Source: Phytobacter massiliensis JC163
GTDB lineage: Bacteria > Pseudomonadota > Gammaproteobacteria > Enterobacterales > Enterobacteriaceae
Assembly: GCF_000321045.1 (NCBI RefSeq)
Contig: NZ_HE578948.1
Coordinates: 41,829-105,828, forward strand
Direction of reading: 5' to 3'
Length of the DNA stretch: 64,000 bases
Shown: positions 35,342-46,041 of the stretch, piece by piece
Position numbering within the stretch: the stretch's first letter is position 1
Layout: the number at the start of each line of letters is the position of its first letter
Position numbers and translations under genes: made by a program
The notes under the pieces: generated by a model
The model's input: the letters and a program-made list of their open reading frames with translations, nothing else
The model's database searches: none
What the model was told of the DNA's origin: nothing

Positions 35342-36163
35342 TTAAATCCCGTCCCCGTACTCAAACGTATGGTGAATGCCGTTAAAGTGCTGGTCCATAT
35401 CCATTGATGGCTTATCGCTGTCTGGCTTGCCGACGATACGCGCCGGAACGCCAGCGGCGGTGGTATGCGGCGGGATGGGTTGCAATACCACGGAGCCTGC
35501 GCCAATTTTCGCGCCGCGCCCCACCTCAATATTGCCAAGAATTTTTGCGCCAGCGCCGATCATCACGCCTTCGCGGATTTTCGGGTGACGATCGCCGCTG
35601 GTTTTACCGGTTCCGCCCAGCGTGACCGATTGCAGTATCGATACATCATCTTCAATCACCGCCGTTTCACCCACCACGATACCCGTCGCATGGTCGAGCA
35701 TAATGCCGCGGCCAATTTTCGCCGCCGGATGGATATCCACCTGGAATGAAACAGAAACCTGATTTTGCAGGAAAATGGCCAGCGCGCGCCGTCCCTGATT
35801 CCACAGCCAGTGGCCGATGCGGTAGGCCTGCAACGCGTGGAAGCCTTTAAGGTAGAGCAGCGGCGTAGAGTATTTATCCACCGCCGGGTCGCGGGTCCGC
35901 ACCGCCTGAATATCACAGGCCGCAGAGGCGATCATCTCCGGGTCCGCCGCATAGGCTTCCTCAACCACTTCACGAATGGCGATGGCGGGCATAATGGGGG
36001 AGGCCAGTTTGTTCGCCAGCATATAGCTTAGCGCGCTGCCGAGATTCTCATGCTTGAGAAGCGTTGCGTGGTAAAAACTGGCCAGCATAGGTTCGCAGTC
36101 CGCCAGCGCGCGGGCTTCGGCTTTAATATTATTCCAGACCAGATCCAGTTCTTCACACGGCAT
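35342..36163 (-). CDS. cysE: Serine O-acetyltransferase
   Basis: Makes O-acetylserine for cysteine synthesis. The 273 residues equal E. coli CysE, with an N-terminal helical domain and a left-handed beta-helix of hexapeptide repeats from about residue 140. The active-site DHATGIVVGE segment is present. The C-terminal Ile (GDGI), which docks into CysK to form the synthase complex, is preserved. It follows gpsA with a hairpin between. Confidence 0.97.
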   Translation of the reverse strand: MPCEELDLVWNNIKAEARALADCEPMLASFYHATLLKHENLGSALSYMLANKLASPIMPAIAIREVVEEAYAADPEMIASAACDIQAVRTRDPAVDKYSTPLLYLKGFHALQAYRIGHWLWNQGRRALAIFLQNQVSVSFQVDIHPAAKIGRGIMLDHATGIVVGETAVIEDDVSILQSVTLGGTGKTSGDRHPKIREGVMIGAGAKILGNIEVGRGAKIGAGSVVLQPIPPHTTAAGVPARIVGKPDSDKPSMDMDQHFNGIHHTFEYGDGI

Positions 36164-36183
36164 TGCATACTCCAGGCGATAAA

Positions 36184-36222
36184 AGAACGACCGGCCAGTG
36201 TTTTACGGGCCGGGTCGTTTTA
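36184..36222. terminator. Hairpin between gpsA and cysE
   Basis: AACGACCGGCC and GGGCCGGGTCGTT pair as a long, slightly bulged stem flanked by A/T on both sides (AAAAG and TTTTATT). On the minus strand it could attenuate transcription from the gpsA side into cysE. Confidence 0.6.
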
Positions 36223-36241
36223 TTCAGGCTATTCCCTGCGG

Positions 36242-37261
36242 CTACTTGCGGCTCAGCTCATCCTTGCGTGCGCGACCTAATAACGTTAATGCTGCCTCGC
36301 GCGCGTTTTTTCCGCAATACAATACCTGATAAATTTCCTCGGTTATTGGCATTTCGACGCCAAACCGCTGCGCCAGCGCCCGCACCTCTTTGGTATTGCG
36401 ATAGCCTTCAACCACCTGACCTATCTGCTTTTGCGCGCTTTGAACGTCCATTCCCTGCCCCAGCGCCATGCCGAAGCGGCGGTTGCGCGACTGGTTGTCG
36501 GTACAGGTCAGCACCAGATCGCCTAAGCCCGCCATGCCCATAAAGGTATTAGGATCGGCGCCCAGCGCCGCGCCCAGGCGCGACATCTCCGTCAGCCCAC
36601 GGGTGATAAGCGCGGTACGCGCGTTCGCCCCAAAGCCGATACCGTCAGACATGCCTGCGCCAATGGCTATAACGTTCTTCACCGCGCCGCCAAGCTGCAC
36701 GCCGATAAAGTCCGGGTTGCTGTAGACGCGAAAGCTTTTGCCGCAGTGTAAAAGCTGCTGCAGGTCGTCGGCGAAAACCGGATCGGTCGACGCCAGCGAA
36801 ATAGCGGTCGGCAGCCCGGCCGCCAGCTCTTTCGCAAAGGTCGGCCCGGAAATCACCGCCAGCGGAATGGCGTCGCCCAGCACTTCACGCGCCACATCCT
36901 GCAACAGACGGCCAGTTTCCGCCTCAAGGCCTTTGGTCGCCCAGACAATCCGCGCATCGCTGCGCATCAGTGGCTTAATTTGCCCGAGAACGTTGCCAAA
37001 GACATGGCTTGGCACCACCACCAGAATATTGCGGCTGGCGGCCAGCGCGGTGGCGAGATCGCTCTCCAGGTGAAGCGTGTCGGGGAAAGGAACATCAGGA
37101 AGAAAAGCGGCGTTGCAACGGTCATGCTGCAGCGTCGCAATATGTTTAGGGTCGTGCCCCCAGAGAACCACCTGGTGGCCGTTTCTCGCCAGCGTGATGG
37201 CGAGAGCGGTGCCGTAAGAGCCGGCACCGATCACTGTCATTTCAGCATTACGTGCGTTCAT
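36242..37261 (-). CDS. gpsA: Glycerol-3-phosphate dehydrogenase [NAD(P)+]
   Basis: Reduces dihydroxyacetone phosphate to sn-glycerol 3-phosphate for phospholipid synthesis. The 339 residues equal E. coli GpsA. The Rossmann [20 protein letters not shown] is at about residues 12-31 and the catalytic-Lys segment [15 protein letters not shown] at about 190-204. The start overlaps the secB stop by 1 bp. Confidence 0.97.
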   Translation of the reverse strand: MNARNAEMTVIGAGSYGTALAITLARNGHQVVLWGHDPKHIATLQHDRCNAAFLPDVPFPDTLHLESDLATALAASRNILVVVPSHVFGNVLGQIKPLMRSDARIVWATKGLEAETGRLLQDVAREVLGDAIPLAVISGPTFAKELAAGLPTAISLASTDPVFADDLQQLLHCGKSFRVYSNPDFIGVQLGGAVKNVIAIGAGMSDGIGFGANARTALITRGLTEMSRLGAALGADPNTFMGMAGLGDLVLTCTDNQSRNRRFGMALGQGMDVQSAQKQIGQVVEGYRNTKEVRALAQRFGVEMPITEEIYQVLYCGKNAREAALTLLGRARKDELSRK

Positions 37262-37728
37262 CAGGCATCCTGATGTTGTTCAGCACCTTCGCCAGACTGC
37301 TGCTGCAGATAATTCATGAACAGCGCATCAAAGTTAACCGGCGCAAGGTTGAGTTGCGGGAACGTACCGCGGGAAACCAGGCTGGTGATGCATTCGCGGG
37401 CATACGGGAACAGAATGTTCGGGCAGTACGCGCCCAGGCAATGCGCCATCTGAGTGCCTTCGATACCTTCAATGGAGAAAATACCGCCCTGCTGCACTTC
37501 GCACAGGAAGCCGGTCTCTTCGCCCAGAGAGGCGGTTACGGTTACACGCAGCACGACTTCGTAAACACCGTCAGCCAGCTGAGTAGAGGCAGTATCCAGA
37601 TCCAGTTTTACTTCTGGCTGCCACTCTTTCTGAAACACATGCGGAGCATTCGGCGCTTCAAAAGAGATATCTTTGGTATAGATACGTTGGATCTGGAAAG
37701 TCATTTCCGTGTTGTTTTGTTCAGACAT
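37261..37728 (-). CDS. secB: Protein-export chaperone SecB
   Basis: Tetrameric chaperone that keeps preproteins unfolded and hands them to SecA. The 155 residues equal E. coli SecB ([20 protein letters not shown] ... QHQDA), with the acidic, Gln-rich C-terminal tail. Part of yibN-grxC-secB-gpsA-cysE. Confidence 0.97.
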   Translation of the reverse strand: MSEQNNTEMTFQIQRIYTKDISFEAPNAPHVFQKEWQPEVKLDLDTASTQLADGVYEVVLRVTVTASLGEETGFLCEVQQGGIFSIEGIEGTQMAHCLGAYCPNILFPYARECITSLVSRGTFPQLNLAPVNFDALFMNYLQQQSGEGAEQHQDA

Positions 37729-37815
37729 GTCAAAAACCCTTAAGTGTTGTCCTTAATACCTGTAATTTTCAGGCTGCCTCTGTGTAGCCTTGATGCAACG
37801 TGATACTTCTATGCG

Positions 37816-38067
37816 TTAACGCAACAGTGGATCAAGCCCACCGCGCGCGTCCAGCGCATACAAATCGTCGCAGCCGCCAATGTGCTGCGCATCGATAAAA
37901 ATCTGCGGTACCGTCGTACGGCCACTACGTTTAATCATCTCTTCGCGCTTTACCGCGTCGCCATCGATCGGCAGCTCTTCAAAAGAGACGCCCTTGCTGC
38001 TAAGCAGCGCTTTTGCGCGATGGCAAAACGGGCAGGTTGCTTTGGTGTAGATTTCGATATTGGCCAT
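37816..38067 (-). CDS. grxC: Glutaredoxin 3
   Basis: The 83 residues equal E. coli Grx3. The active site CPFC is at residues 12-15 and the glutathione-binding TVPQIF cis-Pro loop follows at about residue 53. Reduces disulfides and ribonucleotide reductase using glutathione. Confidence 0.97.
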   Translation of the reverse strand: MANIEIYTKATCPFCHRAKALLSSKGVSFEELPIDGDAVKREEMIKRSGRTTVPQIFIDAQHIGGCDDLYALDARGGLDPLLR

Positions 38068-38139
38068 AACTTCGTTCCTCTTTTTTACCCTGTTGATTTC
38101 ATGTGGCAGGCGTCCTGCGGCATGAAGGCGACGGGTAAA

Positions 38140-38571
38140 TTATTTACCGCGCACCAGCGGCAGATTTTCGCCGCTCCAGCCTGCGATGCCTTCTTTCAGC
38201 ACGAATACCTGCTCGAAACCGGCTTTAATCAGCGCGTTAGCGGGTTCCTGTGCCTGCATACCGGAGCCGTCCACCACGATAACCGGTTTGCTTTTATGTT
38301 TATCAAGCTCACCTACATTATTGGCTTTGATATCGTTTGCCAGCAAATTCAGCGAGCCTGCGATGTGGCCTTTACGGAAATCATCGCGCTGACGCAGGTC
38401 CACGACCACGGCGTCTTCTTTGTTGATCAGACGCGTGGCTTCGCCGCGGGTGATCACTTTCACTTTAGACGCGAAACCCTTAAACGTCATGAACAGCACC
38501 GCGCCTAACAGTACAACCCAGGCGAGACACAGTATGGGGTGGCGACTAACAAATTGCATAATTTCTTGCAT
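38140..38571 (-). CDS. yibN: Membrane-anchored rhodanese-like protein YibN
   Basis: The 143 residues comprise one N-terminal membrane helix (about 10-28) and a cytosolic rhodanese domain. The loop that normally holds the sulfurtransferase Cys reads [16 protein letters not shown] here, with no Cys; the only Cys in the protein is in the membrane segment. It is thus unlikely to be an ordinary sulfurtransferase. First gene of the leftward secB group, divergent from gpmM. Confidence 0.93.
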   Translation of the reverse strand: MQEIMQFVSRHPILCLAWVVLLGAVLFMTFKGFASKVKVITRGEATRLINKEDAVVVDLRQRDDFRKGHIAGSLNLLANDIKANNVGELDKHKSKPVIVVDGSGMQAQEPANALIKAGFEQVFVLKEGIAGWSGENLPLVRGK

Positions 38572-38815
38572 GGGGGGTAACAGCTCCCGAATCAGTGTTT
38601 AAAAACCAGGAAAGGAGTATACCTGCGGAGTGTGGCAAATACAGCCAGCGAGCGTGATGGAATGCATTTTCTGCGGTGCGTTACAAAAAAAGAGTGTATC
38701 AAAACAAAATCCCGCCGGCGCCAGAGGCTTTTCTTTGATCTTCTGCGGCTATTTGATCGATTCAGCTGTAGTAAAATTACGCAAAATTTTTGTCTTTGAG
38801 CATGAGGTTGTCGCA

Positions 38816-40360
38816 ATGTCGGTTACTAAAAAACCTATGGTACTGGTGATTCTGGATGGCTACGGCTACCGTGAAGACCAGCAGGATAATGCCATCTATA
38901 GCGCAAAAACGCCGGTTATGGACGCGCTGTGGGCGAAACGCCCCCATACGCTGATTAACGCATCCGGGCTGGAAGTGGGCCTGCCGGATCGCCAGATGGG
39001 CAACTCCGAAGTAGGCCACGTTAACCTGGGCGCGGGCCGCATCGTGTATCAGGATCTGACGCGTCTGGACGTTGAAATTAAAGAGCGTACTTTCTTTGCT
39101 AACCCGGTGCTGACCGGCGCGGTGGACCAGGCGAAAAACGCCGGTAAAGCCGTGCATATCATGGGCTTGCTCTCCGCAGGCGGCGTCCACAGCCATGAAG
39201 ATCATATTATGGCGATGGTGGAACTGGCCGCCGAGCGCGGGGCCGAAAACATCTATCTGCACGCTTTCCTCGACGGCCGTGACACCCCGCCGCGCAGCGC
39301 AGAAGCTTCACTGAAAAAATTCGAAGAGAAATTTGCCGCGCTGGGTAAAGGCCGCGTGGCGTCTATTATCGGCCGCTACTACGCAATGGACCGCGACAAC
39401 CGTTGGGACCGCGTAGAAAAAGCCTACGACCTGCTGACCCAGGCCGAGGGTGAATTCCAGGCGGATACCGCCGTTGCCGGTCTGCAGGCCGCTTACGCGC
39501 GTGATGAAAACGACGAGTTTGTAAAAGCGACCGTGATTCGCGCCGAAGGCCAGGCCAGCGCGGCAATGGAAGACGGCGACGCGCTGATTTTCATGAACTT
39601 CCGCGCCGACCGCGCCCGCGAAATTACCCGTGCGTTTGTGAATGCGGATTTCGACGGCTTTGCCCGTAAGAAAACCGTTAACGTCAATTTCGTGATGCTG
39701 ACCGAATACGCGGCGGATATCAAAACCGCCGTCGCCTACCCGCCTGCCTCGCTGGCGAACACCTTCGGCGAGTGGATGGCGAAAAACGACAAAACCCAGC
39801 TGCGTATCTCCGAAACCGAGAAATATGCTCACGTTACCTTCTTCTTTAACGGCGGCGTTGAAGAGCCGTTCAAGGGTGAAGACCGCATTCTGATTAACTC
39901 GCCGAAAGTAGCGACCTACGATCTGCAGCCGGAAATGAGTTCCGCCGAGCTGACCGAAAAACTGGTGGCGGCTATCGAAAGCGGCAAATACGACACCATT
40001 ATCTGTAACTATCCGAACGGCGACATGGTTGGCCACACCGGCGTGATGGAAGCGGCGGTCAAAGCGGTAGAAGCGCTGGATCACTGCGTTGAGCAGGTTG
40101 CCAAAGCGGTGGAATCCGTTGGCGGACAGTTGCTGATCACCGCAGACCACGGCAACGCCGAGCAGATGCGCGACCCGGCAACCGGCCAGGCGCATACCGC
40201 GCACACCAACCTGCCGGTGCCGCTGATCTACGTTGGCGATAAAGCAGTAAAAGCGGTGGAAGGCGGCAAGCTTTCTGATATCGCGCCGACCATGCTCACG
40301 CTGATGGGCATGGAAATCCCGCAAGAGATGACTGGTAAGCCGCTGTTCATCGTGGAATAA
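38816..40360 (+). CDS. gpmM: 2,3-bisphosphoglycerate-independent phosphoglycerate mutase
   Basis: Interconverts 3- and 2-phosphoglycerate. The ATG at 38816 ([17 protein letters not shown]) gives 514 residues as in E. coli; the in-frame upstream extension is leader. Alkaline-phosphatase-fold metal ligands are visible: LDGYG, the phosphoryl-accepting Ser in [15 protein letters not shown], and [10 protein letters not shown]. It heads gpmM-envC-yibQ. Confidence 0.97.
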   Translation: MSVTKKPMVLVILDGYGYREDQQDNAIYSAKTPVMDALWAKRPHTLINASGLEVGLPDRQMGNSEVGHVNLGAGRIVYQDLTRLDVEIKERTFFANPVLTGAVDQAKNAGKAVHIMGLLSAGGVHSHEDHIMAMVELAAERGAENIYLHAFLDGRDTPPRSAEASLKKFEEKFAALGKGRVASIIGRYYAMDRDNRWDRVEKAYDLLTQAEGEFQADTAVAGLQAAYARDENDEFVKATVIRAEGQASAAMEDGDALIFMNFRADRAREITRAFVNADFDGFARKKTVNVNFVMLTEYAADIKTAVAYPPASLANTFGEWMAKNDKTQLRISETEKYAHVTFFFNGGVEEPFKGEDRILINSPKVATYDLQPEMSSAELTEKLVAAIESGKYDTIICNYPNGDMVGHTGVMEAAVKAVEALDHCVEQVAKAVESVGGQLLITADHGNAEQMRDPATGQAHTAHTNLPVPLIYVGDKAVKAVEGGKLSDIAPTMLTLMGMEIPQEMTGKPLFIVE

Positions 40361-40369
40361 TCGCTCCCC

Positions 40370-41635
40370 ATGAGGGGAAAGCCGATTTTTACCGTCTCGG
40401 GGGCCGTGCTCCGGTCCCTGCTCTGCGCCAGCGCTTTTAGCGCTGGCGCATTGTTGTGCGCATTTCCCGCCCACGCGGACGACCGCGATCAGTTAAAGTC
40501 TATTCAGGCTGACATTGCCGCCAAAGAGCGCGCGGTCCGCCAGCAGCAAAAGCAACGTTCCGCTCTGCTTGCGCAACTCAAGGCGCAGGAGGTAGCGATC
40601 TCCGCCGCCGCGCGCAAGCTGCGCGAAACGCAAAACACCCTCGCCCAGCTCAATTCGCAAATTGATGTGATGAACGCTTCCATCGCGAAGCTCGAGAAGC
40701 AGAAAGCGACCCAAGAGCGCAACCTTGCCGCGCAGCTGGACGCCGCTTTCCGCCAGGGCGAGCACACCGGTATTCAGCTTATCCTCAGCGGCGAAGAGAC
40801 CCAGCGCGCCCAGCGTCTGCAGGCCTATTTTGGCTATTTAAACCAGGCCCGTCAGGAGACCATCGCCCAGCTTAAGCAAACCCGTGAAGAGGTTGCGTCG
40901 CAAAAAGCCGATCTGGAAGAGAAGCAGAGCCAGCAGCAGACGCTGCTCTATGAGCAGAAGGCGCAGCAGGCGAAGCTGGAGCAGGCGCGCAACGAGCGTA
41001 AGAAAACCCTTGCCGGTCTTGAATCGTCTATTCAGCAGGGGCAGCAGCAACTGAGCGAACTGCGGGCGAACGAATCCAGGCTGCGCGATCGTCTGGCCCG
41101 CGCTGAAGCGGCGGCGAAAGCGCGCGCGGAACGCGAGGCGCGCGAAGCCCAGGCGGTGCGCGATAAGCAAAAAGAGGCAACCCGCAAAGGCACCACCTAC
41201 CGCCCCAGCGAAAGCGAACGTTCGCTGATGTCCCGCACCGGCGGGCTGGGGTCGCCGCGCGGTCAGGCATACTGGCCTGTTCGCGGCCCAACGCTACATC
41301 GTTATGGCGAACAGCTGCAGGGTGAGCTACGTTGGAAGGGGATGGTTATCGGAGCGGCTGAGGGCAGCGAAGTCAAAGCTATCGCCGATGGCCGGGTGAT
41401 CCTTGCCGACTGGCTGCAGGGTTACGGGCTGGTTGTGGTGGTTGAGCACGGTAAAGGCGATATGAGCCTGTATGGCTACAACCAGAGCGCGCTGGTGAGC
41501 GTAGGCGCGCAGGTACGCGCCGGTCAGCCGATAGCGCTTGTCGGCAGCAGTGGCGGTCAGGGCAGACCTTCACTCTATTTTGAAATTCGTCGCCAGGGTC
41601 AGGCAGTCAATCCACAGCCGTGGTTGGGAAGATAA
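40370..41635 (+). CDS. envC: Murein hydrolase activator EnvC
   Basis: Periplasmic activator of the amidases AmiA and AmiB at the septum, controlled by FtsEX. The 421 residues (E. coli 419) have a signal peptide (cleaved after AHA, near residue 36), a long coiled coil rich in Gln, Lys and Glu to about residue 270, a basic linker, and a C-terminal LytM domain (GMVIGAAEGSEVKAIADGRV ...). The LytM metal site is degenerate in the family, fitting an activator role. It starts 9 bp after gpmM. Confidence 0.96.
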   Translation: MRGKPIFTVSGAVLRSLLCASAFSAGALLCAFPAHADDRDQLKSIQADIAAKERAVRQQQKQRSALLAQLKAQEVAISAAARKLRETQNTLAQLNSQIDVMNASIAKLEKQKATQERNLAAQLDAAFRQGEHTGIQLILSGEETQRAQRLQAYFGYLNQARQETIAQLKQTREEVASQKADLEEKQSQQQTLLYEQKAQQAKLEQARNERKKTLAGLESSIQQGQQQLSELRANESRLRDRLARAEAAAKARAEREAREAQAVRDKQKEATRKGTTYRPSESERSLMSRTGGLGSPRGQAYWPVRGPTLHRYGEQLQGELRWKGMVIGAAEGSEVKAIADGRVILADWLQGYGLVVVVEHGKGDMSLYGYNQSALVSVGAQVRAGQPIALVGSSGGQGRPSLYFEIRRQGQAVNPQPWLGR

Positions 41636-41638
41636 GTT

Positions 41639-42571
41639 TTGCCTCAATTTCGTCGCGTTGTTGTTGTCGCCGCCAGCCTGCTGGCTATTTCCATGCCCGC
41701 TTTTGCCGGAAAACTCGCCATCGTTATTGACGATTTTGGCTACCGTCCGCACAACGAAAACCAGGTGCTGGCGATGCCGTCCGCGATAACCGTCGCCGTG
41801 TTGCCTAATGCTCCCCACGCCCGTGAAATGGCGACCAAAGCCCATAACAGCGGGCATGAAGTATTGATTCACCTGCCGATGGCGCCCATCAGCAAGCAGC
41901 CGCTGGAAAAAGACACCCTGCGCCCGGAGATGAGCAGCGCCGAGATTGAGCGCATCATCAGCGAAGCGGTAAGCAAAGTGCCGTTTGCCACCGGGCTTAA
42001 TAACCATATGGGCAGCGCCATGACCTCCAGCCTGTTTGGGATGCAAAAAGTGATGCAGGCGCTGGCGCGTTACGATCTCTACTTCCTGGACAGCATGACC
42101 ATCGGCAATAGCCAGGCCATGCGCGCCGCCAGCGGCACCGGCGTGAAGGTGATCAAACGGAAGGTGTTCCTTGATGATACGCAAAACGAAGGGGACATTC
42201 GCCGCCAGTTCAACCGGGCGGTCGAGCTGGCACGTCGCAACGGTTCAGCCATCGCCATTGGCCACCCGCACCCGGCAACGGTGCGCGTGCTGCAGCAGAT
42301 GGTTTACAGCCTGCCGACGGATATCACTTTAGTGCGTGCCGGAAGTTTGCTGAATGAGCCGCAGACGGATACCTCAGTGCCCAATGGCGCAGCGCCTGAG
42401 AAAACCCCGCGTAATCCATTCCGCGGCGTGAAGCTATGCAAAGCGAAACGCAAGCCCCAGCCTGTCAGCCCCGGCTACTTCTTCACGGTAGTGAAAGAGA
42501 GCGTCAGCCAGAGCACGCTGGCGAAATATTTCATCAACCAGTGGCAAGGGTGGGGAAAAAATCGCGCTTAA
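41639..42571 (+). CDS. yibQ: Divergent polysaccharide deacetylase YibQ
   Basis: The 310-residue protein has a signal peptide (VVVVAASLLAISMPAFA, cleavage near residue 23) and a NodB-like deacetylase fold of the divergent (DUF610) type: AIVIDDFGYRPHNE, HLPMAPIS and GLNNHMGSAMT. The chosen start is TTG at 41639, 3 bp after envC, because it alone gives a complete signal peptide. The C-terminal 70 or so residues are Pro/Lys-rich and weakly conserved. Biochemical role unproven. It overlaps the convergent glycosyltransferase by 4 bp. Confidence 0.88.
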   Translation: MPQFRRVVVVAASLLAISMPAFAGKLAIVIDDFGYRPHNENQVLAMPSAITVAVLPNAPHAREMATKAHNSGHEVLIHLPMAPISKQPLEKDTLRPEMSSAEIERIISEAVSKVPFATGLNNHMGSAMTSSLFGMQKVMQALARYDLYFLDSMTIGNSQAMRAASGTGVKVIKRKVFLDDTQNEGDIRRQFNRAVELARRNGSAIAIGHPHPATVRVLQQMVYSLPTDITLVRAGSLLNEPQTDTSVPNGAAPEKTPRNPFRGVKLCKAKRKPQPVSPGYFFTVVKESVSQSTLAKYFINQWQGWGKNRA

Positions 42572-43365
42572 ATAGTGCGGGTCTTTTTCTTCTCTTCCGT
42601 AGCGACTTCTTTTGTGTCGCTATGGGCATACCACGCTTTAAAGTATTTCAGAAAACTATAGAACGTGGCATATAAGCCGGTTACCACGCCCACTTTTCCA
42701 TAGCGCCATGCGCCGCTGAATAAATACCATTTAAAGAACGCGCCGATGGCGCTGGTAATTCCGCGGCCTATTGAAGGGCGTACTTTTTGGTATTTCACCA
42801 GCCGGGTGGTGTAGCCGTTCAGCTTATTAAATACTTCATGCAGTGAATAGAATGTATCGTGGCGTACGCGACCGGGTATTTTCACCGAGCGTGAGAAACC
42901 CTCGACTTTATCGTCCACCGGGCGATCGTTAAAACGTGCGCAGCGGCGGTTAAATAAACGCACCGGGAAATCAGGGGAAGAGACGGGATAAATAGTGCGA
43001 ACTTCCTGCCCGAGTACGAACCAGTAGCGAGGCAGACGCCAGGCCTGATCCGCAGCAGGCTCCTCACCCGCTTTCAGCGCCAGAATAAAATTGAGGGTCT
43101 GTTCATCCAGAATCTCGTCGCTATCCATACACAATACCCAGTCGTGGGCCGCGAGGCTGATGGCATGGTTCATCTGCGCGCCATGCATCGCATAGGGGTG
43201 GTGATGAACGGTAAGACCATATTCCTGGCAAATATCCAGCGTGGCGTCGGTGCTCCCGGAATCCAGTACAACAAAATCATCTGCTACCGCCAGCAGCGGC
43301 GGCAGAACTTCCCGTAACAGGCGTGCGGAGTTGCACGTCAGCAGACAAACCGAAAGTTTGAACAT
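42568..43365 (-). CDS. Family 2 glycosyltransferase, WaaE-like
   Basis: The 265-residue product has the GT2 N-terminal fold with LSVCLLTCNSARLL, the nucleotide-sugar segment FVVLDSGSTDATLD and the metal motif CMDSDEILDE. The overall plan, including a basic C terminus, resembles WaaE (59105-59875). A membrane-associated C-terminal region (about residues 215-245) is likely. It stands where E. coli has waaH (yibD), next to tdh-kbl and the LPS cluster, so a sugar addition to the LPS core is a fair guess. Acceptor and donor unknown. Confidence 0.8.
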   Translation of the reverse strand: MFKLSVCLLTCNSARLLREVLPPLLAVADDFVVLDSGSTDATLDICQEYGLTVHHHPYAMHGAQMNHAISLAAHDWVLCMDSDEILDEQTLNFILALKAGEEPAADQAWRLPRYWFVLGQEVRTIYPVSSPDFPVRLFNRRCARFNDRPVDDKVEGFSRSVKIPGRVRHDTFYSLHEVFNKLNGYTTRLVKYQKVRPSIGRGITSAIGAFFKWYLFSGAWRYGKVGVVTGLYATFYSFLKYFKAWYAHSDTKEVATEEKKKTRTI

Positions 43366-43484
43366 AATTAACCGCGAAGCAAAGTTAAACAGAGTATCAA
43401 CAGACTTTACTGGGTAATGTAAGGAAACGTTACTGAAATTGTGCGATTCGTGCTATTTCTGCCGTGGAATGTGAGTCAGCCAGT

Positions 43485-43513
43485 AAAAAAGGCGCCCGCA
43501 GACGCCTTATTTT
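43485..43513. terminator. Terminator hairpin upstream of the GT2 gene, downstream of tdh
   Basis: AAAAAAGGCG pairs with CGCCTTATTTT around a CCCGCAGA loop. It has A and T runs on both sides and lies in the tdh-to-glycosyltransferase gap, so it could end tdh (leftward). Confidence 0.6.
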
Positions 43514-43520
43514 GAGCAAC

Positions 43521-43579
43521 GTAGCCCGACGTAAGTAATTACGTACCCGGGGCCCCGGTAAGCGTTAGCGCACCGGGGG
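43521..43579. repeat. REP-like palindromic cluster downstream of tdh
   Basis: Nested palindromes: CGTAAGTAATTACG, CCGGGGCCCCGG and CCCCGGT...ACCGGGG enclosing TAAGCGTTAGCG. The GTAGCCCG start resembles the other REP units of this window. Noncoding. Confidence 0.6.
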
Positions 43580-43592
43580 AAGTCTAATTGCC

Positions 43593-44618
43593 TCAGTCCC
43601 AGCTAAGAATAACTTTCCCTGACTGGCCCGAACGCATCGCGTCAAAACCTTTCTGGAAATCATCAATAGCGAAACGGTGGGTAATAATGGGTGAGAGATC
43701 GAGGCCGGACTGAATTAACGCCGCCATCTTGTACCATGTTTCGAACATTTCACGGCCATAGATGCCTTTGATAAACAGCCCTTTGAAAATCACCTTATTC
43801 CAGTCGATAGACATATCCGACGGCGGAATACCGAGCATTGCGATACGGCCGCCGTGGTTCATGGTGTCGAGCATGGTACGAAACGCTGGCGGCGCGCCGG
43901 ACATCTCCAGCCCCACGTCGAAGCCTTCGGTCATGCCCAGTTCCGCCATCACGTCGTTCAGGCTCTCTTTGGCGACGTTTACCGCGCGGGTGACGCCCAT
44001 TTTGCGCGCCAGCTCCAGACGATATTCGTTGACGTCGGTAATCACGACGTTACGCGCGCCGACGTGCTTCGCCACCGCCGCCGCCATGATGCCAATCGGG
44101 CCTGCGCCGGATACCAGCACATCCTCGCCCACCAGATCGAACGACAGCGCCGTGTGTACCGCGTTGCCGAACGGGTCGAAAATAGAGGCCAGTTCGTCGG
44201 GAATGTTGTCCGGGATTTTAAAGGCGTTGAAGGCCGGGATAACCAGATACTCCGCAAAGGAGCCGGGACGATTGACCCCTACGCCGACCGTATTGCGGCA
44301 CAGGTGGGTACGACCGGCGCGGCAGTTGCGGCAGTAGCCGCAGGTGATATGCCCTTCGCCAGAGACGCGATCGCCGATTTTAAAACCTTTGACCTCCTGC
44401 CCAATACCAACCACTTCGCCGACATATTCATGGCCAACCACCATCGGCACCGGGATGGTTTTTTGCGACCACTCATCCCAGTTATAGATGTGAACGTCAG
44501 TGCCGCAGATGGCTGTTTTACGGATTTTAATCAGCAGATCGTTGTGACCGACTTCCGGTTTCGGCGCGTCGGTCATCCAGATGCCTTCTTCCGCTTTCAG
44601 TTTGGATAACGCTTTCAT
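43593..44618 (-). CDS. tdh: L-threonine 3-dehydrogenase
   Basis: Zinc alcohol-dehydrogenase-family enzyme oxidising threonine to 2-amino-3-oxobutanoate. The 341 residues equal E. coli Tdh. The catalytic Cys lies in [14 protein letters not shown] near residue 38; the structural zinc site is [15 protein letters not shown]; the NAD site is GAGPIG near residue 173. It starts 11 bp after kbl, which uses its unstable product. Confidence 0.97.
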   Translation of the reverse strand: MKALSKLKAEEGIWMTDAPKPEVGHNDLLIKIRKTAICGTDVHIYNWDEWSQKTIPVPMVVGHEYVGEVVGIGQEVKGFKIGDRVSGEGHITCGYCRNCRAGRTHLCRNTVGVGVNRPGSFAEYLVIPAFNAFKIPDNIPDELASIFDPFGNAVHTALSFDLVGEDVLVSGAGPIGIMAAAVAKHVGARNVVITDVNEYRLELARKMGVTRAVNVAKESLNDVMAELGMTEGFDVGLEMSGAPPAFRTMLDTMNHGGRIAMLGIPPSDMSIDWNKVIFKGLFIKGIYGREMFETWYKMAALIQSGLDLSPIITHRFAIDDFQKGFDAMRSGQSGKVILSWD

Positions 44619-44629
44619 CTCACATCCTC

Positions 44630-45826
44630 TCAGGCGATAACGCCCAGTTGTTTACCAATGCGGGTGAAGGCTTCCACCGCGCGAGCGATCTGTTCCGGCG
44701 TATGGGCCGCCGACATCTGGGTGCGAATACGCGCCAGCCCTTTCGGCACCACCGGGTAGAAGAAACCGGTAACGTAAATCCCCTCTTTTTGCAGCTCGCG
44801 GGCAAATTCCTGCGCCACGGTAGCTTCGCCCAGCATGACCGGAATAATGGCGTGGTCTGCGCCCGCCAGGGTAAAGCCCGCGGCGGACATCTGCTCGCGG
44901 AACTGGCGGGCGTTGGCCCACAGGCGGTCGCGCAGTTCGCTGCCCGCTTCTACCATCTCCAGCACTTTGATGGAGGCGGCGACAATGGCTGGCGCAAGGG
45001 AGTTGGAGAACAGGTAAGGACGGGAGCGCTGGCGCAGCCACTCCACCACCTCTTTGCGCGCGGCGGTATAGCCGCCGGACGCGCCGCCCAGCGCTTTGCC
45101 CAGCGTGCCGGTGATAATGTCCACCCGGCCCATGACGTCACAGTATTCATGGGAGCCGCGGCCGTTTTCGCCCACAAAACCCACGGCGTGCGAGTCATCG
45201 ACCATCACCAGCGCGTCGTATTTATCCGCCAGGTCGCAGACCCCTTTCAGGTTGGCGATAACGCCATCCATAGAGAAGACGCCGTCTGTTGCGATCAGCA
45301 CGTGACGGGCACCGCCTTCACGCGCCTCTTTCAGCCGCGCTTCCAGTTCAACCATGTCGTTGTTGGCATAGCGGAAACGCTTCGCTTTGCACAGGCGCAC
45401 GCCGTCAATAATCGACGCGTGGTTCAGCGCATCGGAGATAATCGCGTCTTCCGCGCCAAGCAGCGTTTCAAACAGGCCGCCGTTGGCGTCAAAGCAGGAG
45501 GAGTAGAGAATGGCGTCTTCCATCCCGAGGAATGTCGCCAGCTTCTGCTCAAGCGCTTTGTGGCTGTCCTGGGTGCCGCAGATAAAGCGCACCGAGGCCA
45601 TGCCGAAACCGTGGCTGTCCATGCCTGCTTTGGCGGCGGCAATCAGTTCCGGGTGGTTAGCCAGCCCCAGATAGTTGTTGGCGCAGAAGTTAATGACGTG
45701 GCTACCCTCCGCCACGGTGATGTCAGCCTGCTGCGCCGACGTGATAATGCGTTCTTCTTTAAACAACCCCTCCGCCCGTGCGGTTTCAAGGTCGTTGGTT
45801 AACTGCTTATAAAAATCCCCACGCAT
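44630..45826 (-). CDS. kbl: 2-amino-3-ketobutyrate CoA ligase (glycine C-acetyltransferase)
   Basis: PLP enzyme cleaving 2-amino-3-oxobutanoate with CoA to glycine and acetyl-CoA. The start is set at [20 protein letters not shown], giving 398 residues as in E. coli. The PLP-Lys motif [14 protein letters not shown] and the Asp of [10 protein letters not shown] are present. It pairs with tdh for threonine breakdown. Confidence 0.97.
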   Translation of the reverse strand: MRGDFYKQLTNDLETARAEGLFKEERIITSAQQADITVAEGSHVINFCANNYLGLANHPELIAAAKAGMDSHGFGMASVRFICGTQDSHKALEQKLATFLGMEDAILYSSCFDANGGLFETLLGAEDAIISDALNHASIIDGVRLCKAKRFRYANNDMVELEARLKEAREGGARHVLIATDGVFSMDGVIANLKGVCDLADKYDALVMVDDSHAVGFVGENGRGSHEYCDVMGRVDIITGTLGKALGGASGGYTAARKEVVEWLRQRSRPYLFSNSLAPAIVAASIKVLEMVEAGSELRDRLWANARQFREQMSAAGFTLAGADHAIIPVMLGEATVAQEFARELQKEGIYVTGFFYPVVPKGLARIRTQMSAAHTPEQIARAVEAFTRIGKQLGVIA

Positions 45827-46041
45827 CGCATTCTCCAGACTGGGCAAATTTCGGCACATATTACCCAAAGCTATACATTGATACGAGATGACGCATCATC
45901 CATTGTCCATTTTGTAGCATAAATCACGTGTGGCAGGTGGGCCTGGCCGTGAATGGCTGTCGGGTCGGCGATGAGATGGTATGATAAGAAGTATTAGTGT
46001 CTGAGATAGTCTCGGAGCTCCACAATTCAAAGGTTACAGTT

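Noticed and set aside
39308-40474. 388-codon open frame antisense to gpmM
   Set aside because: Shadow of gpmM codon bias; low-complexity, His/Gln/Arg-rich product without motifs.
44648-45802. 384-codon open frame antisense to kbl
   Set aside because: Shadow frame across the whole of kbl; no ribosome site or family match.
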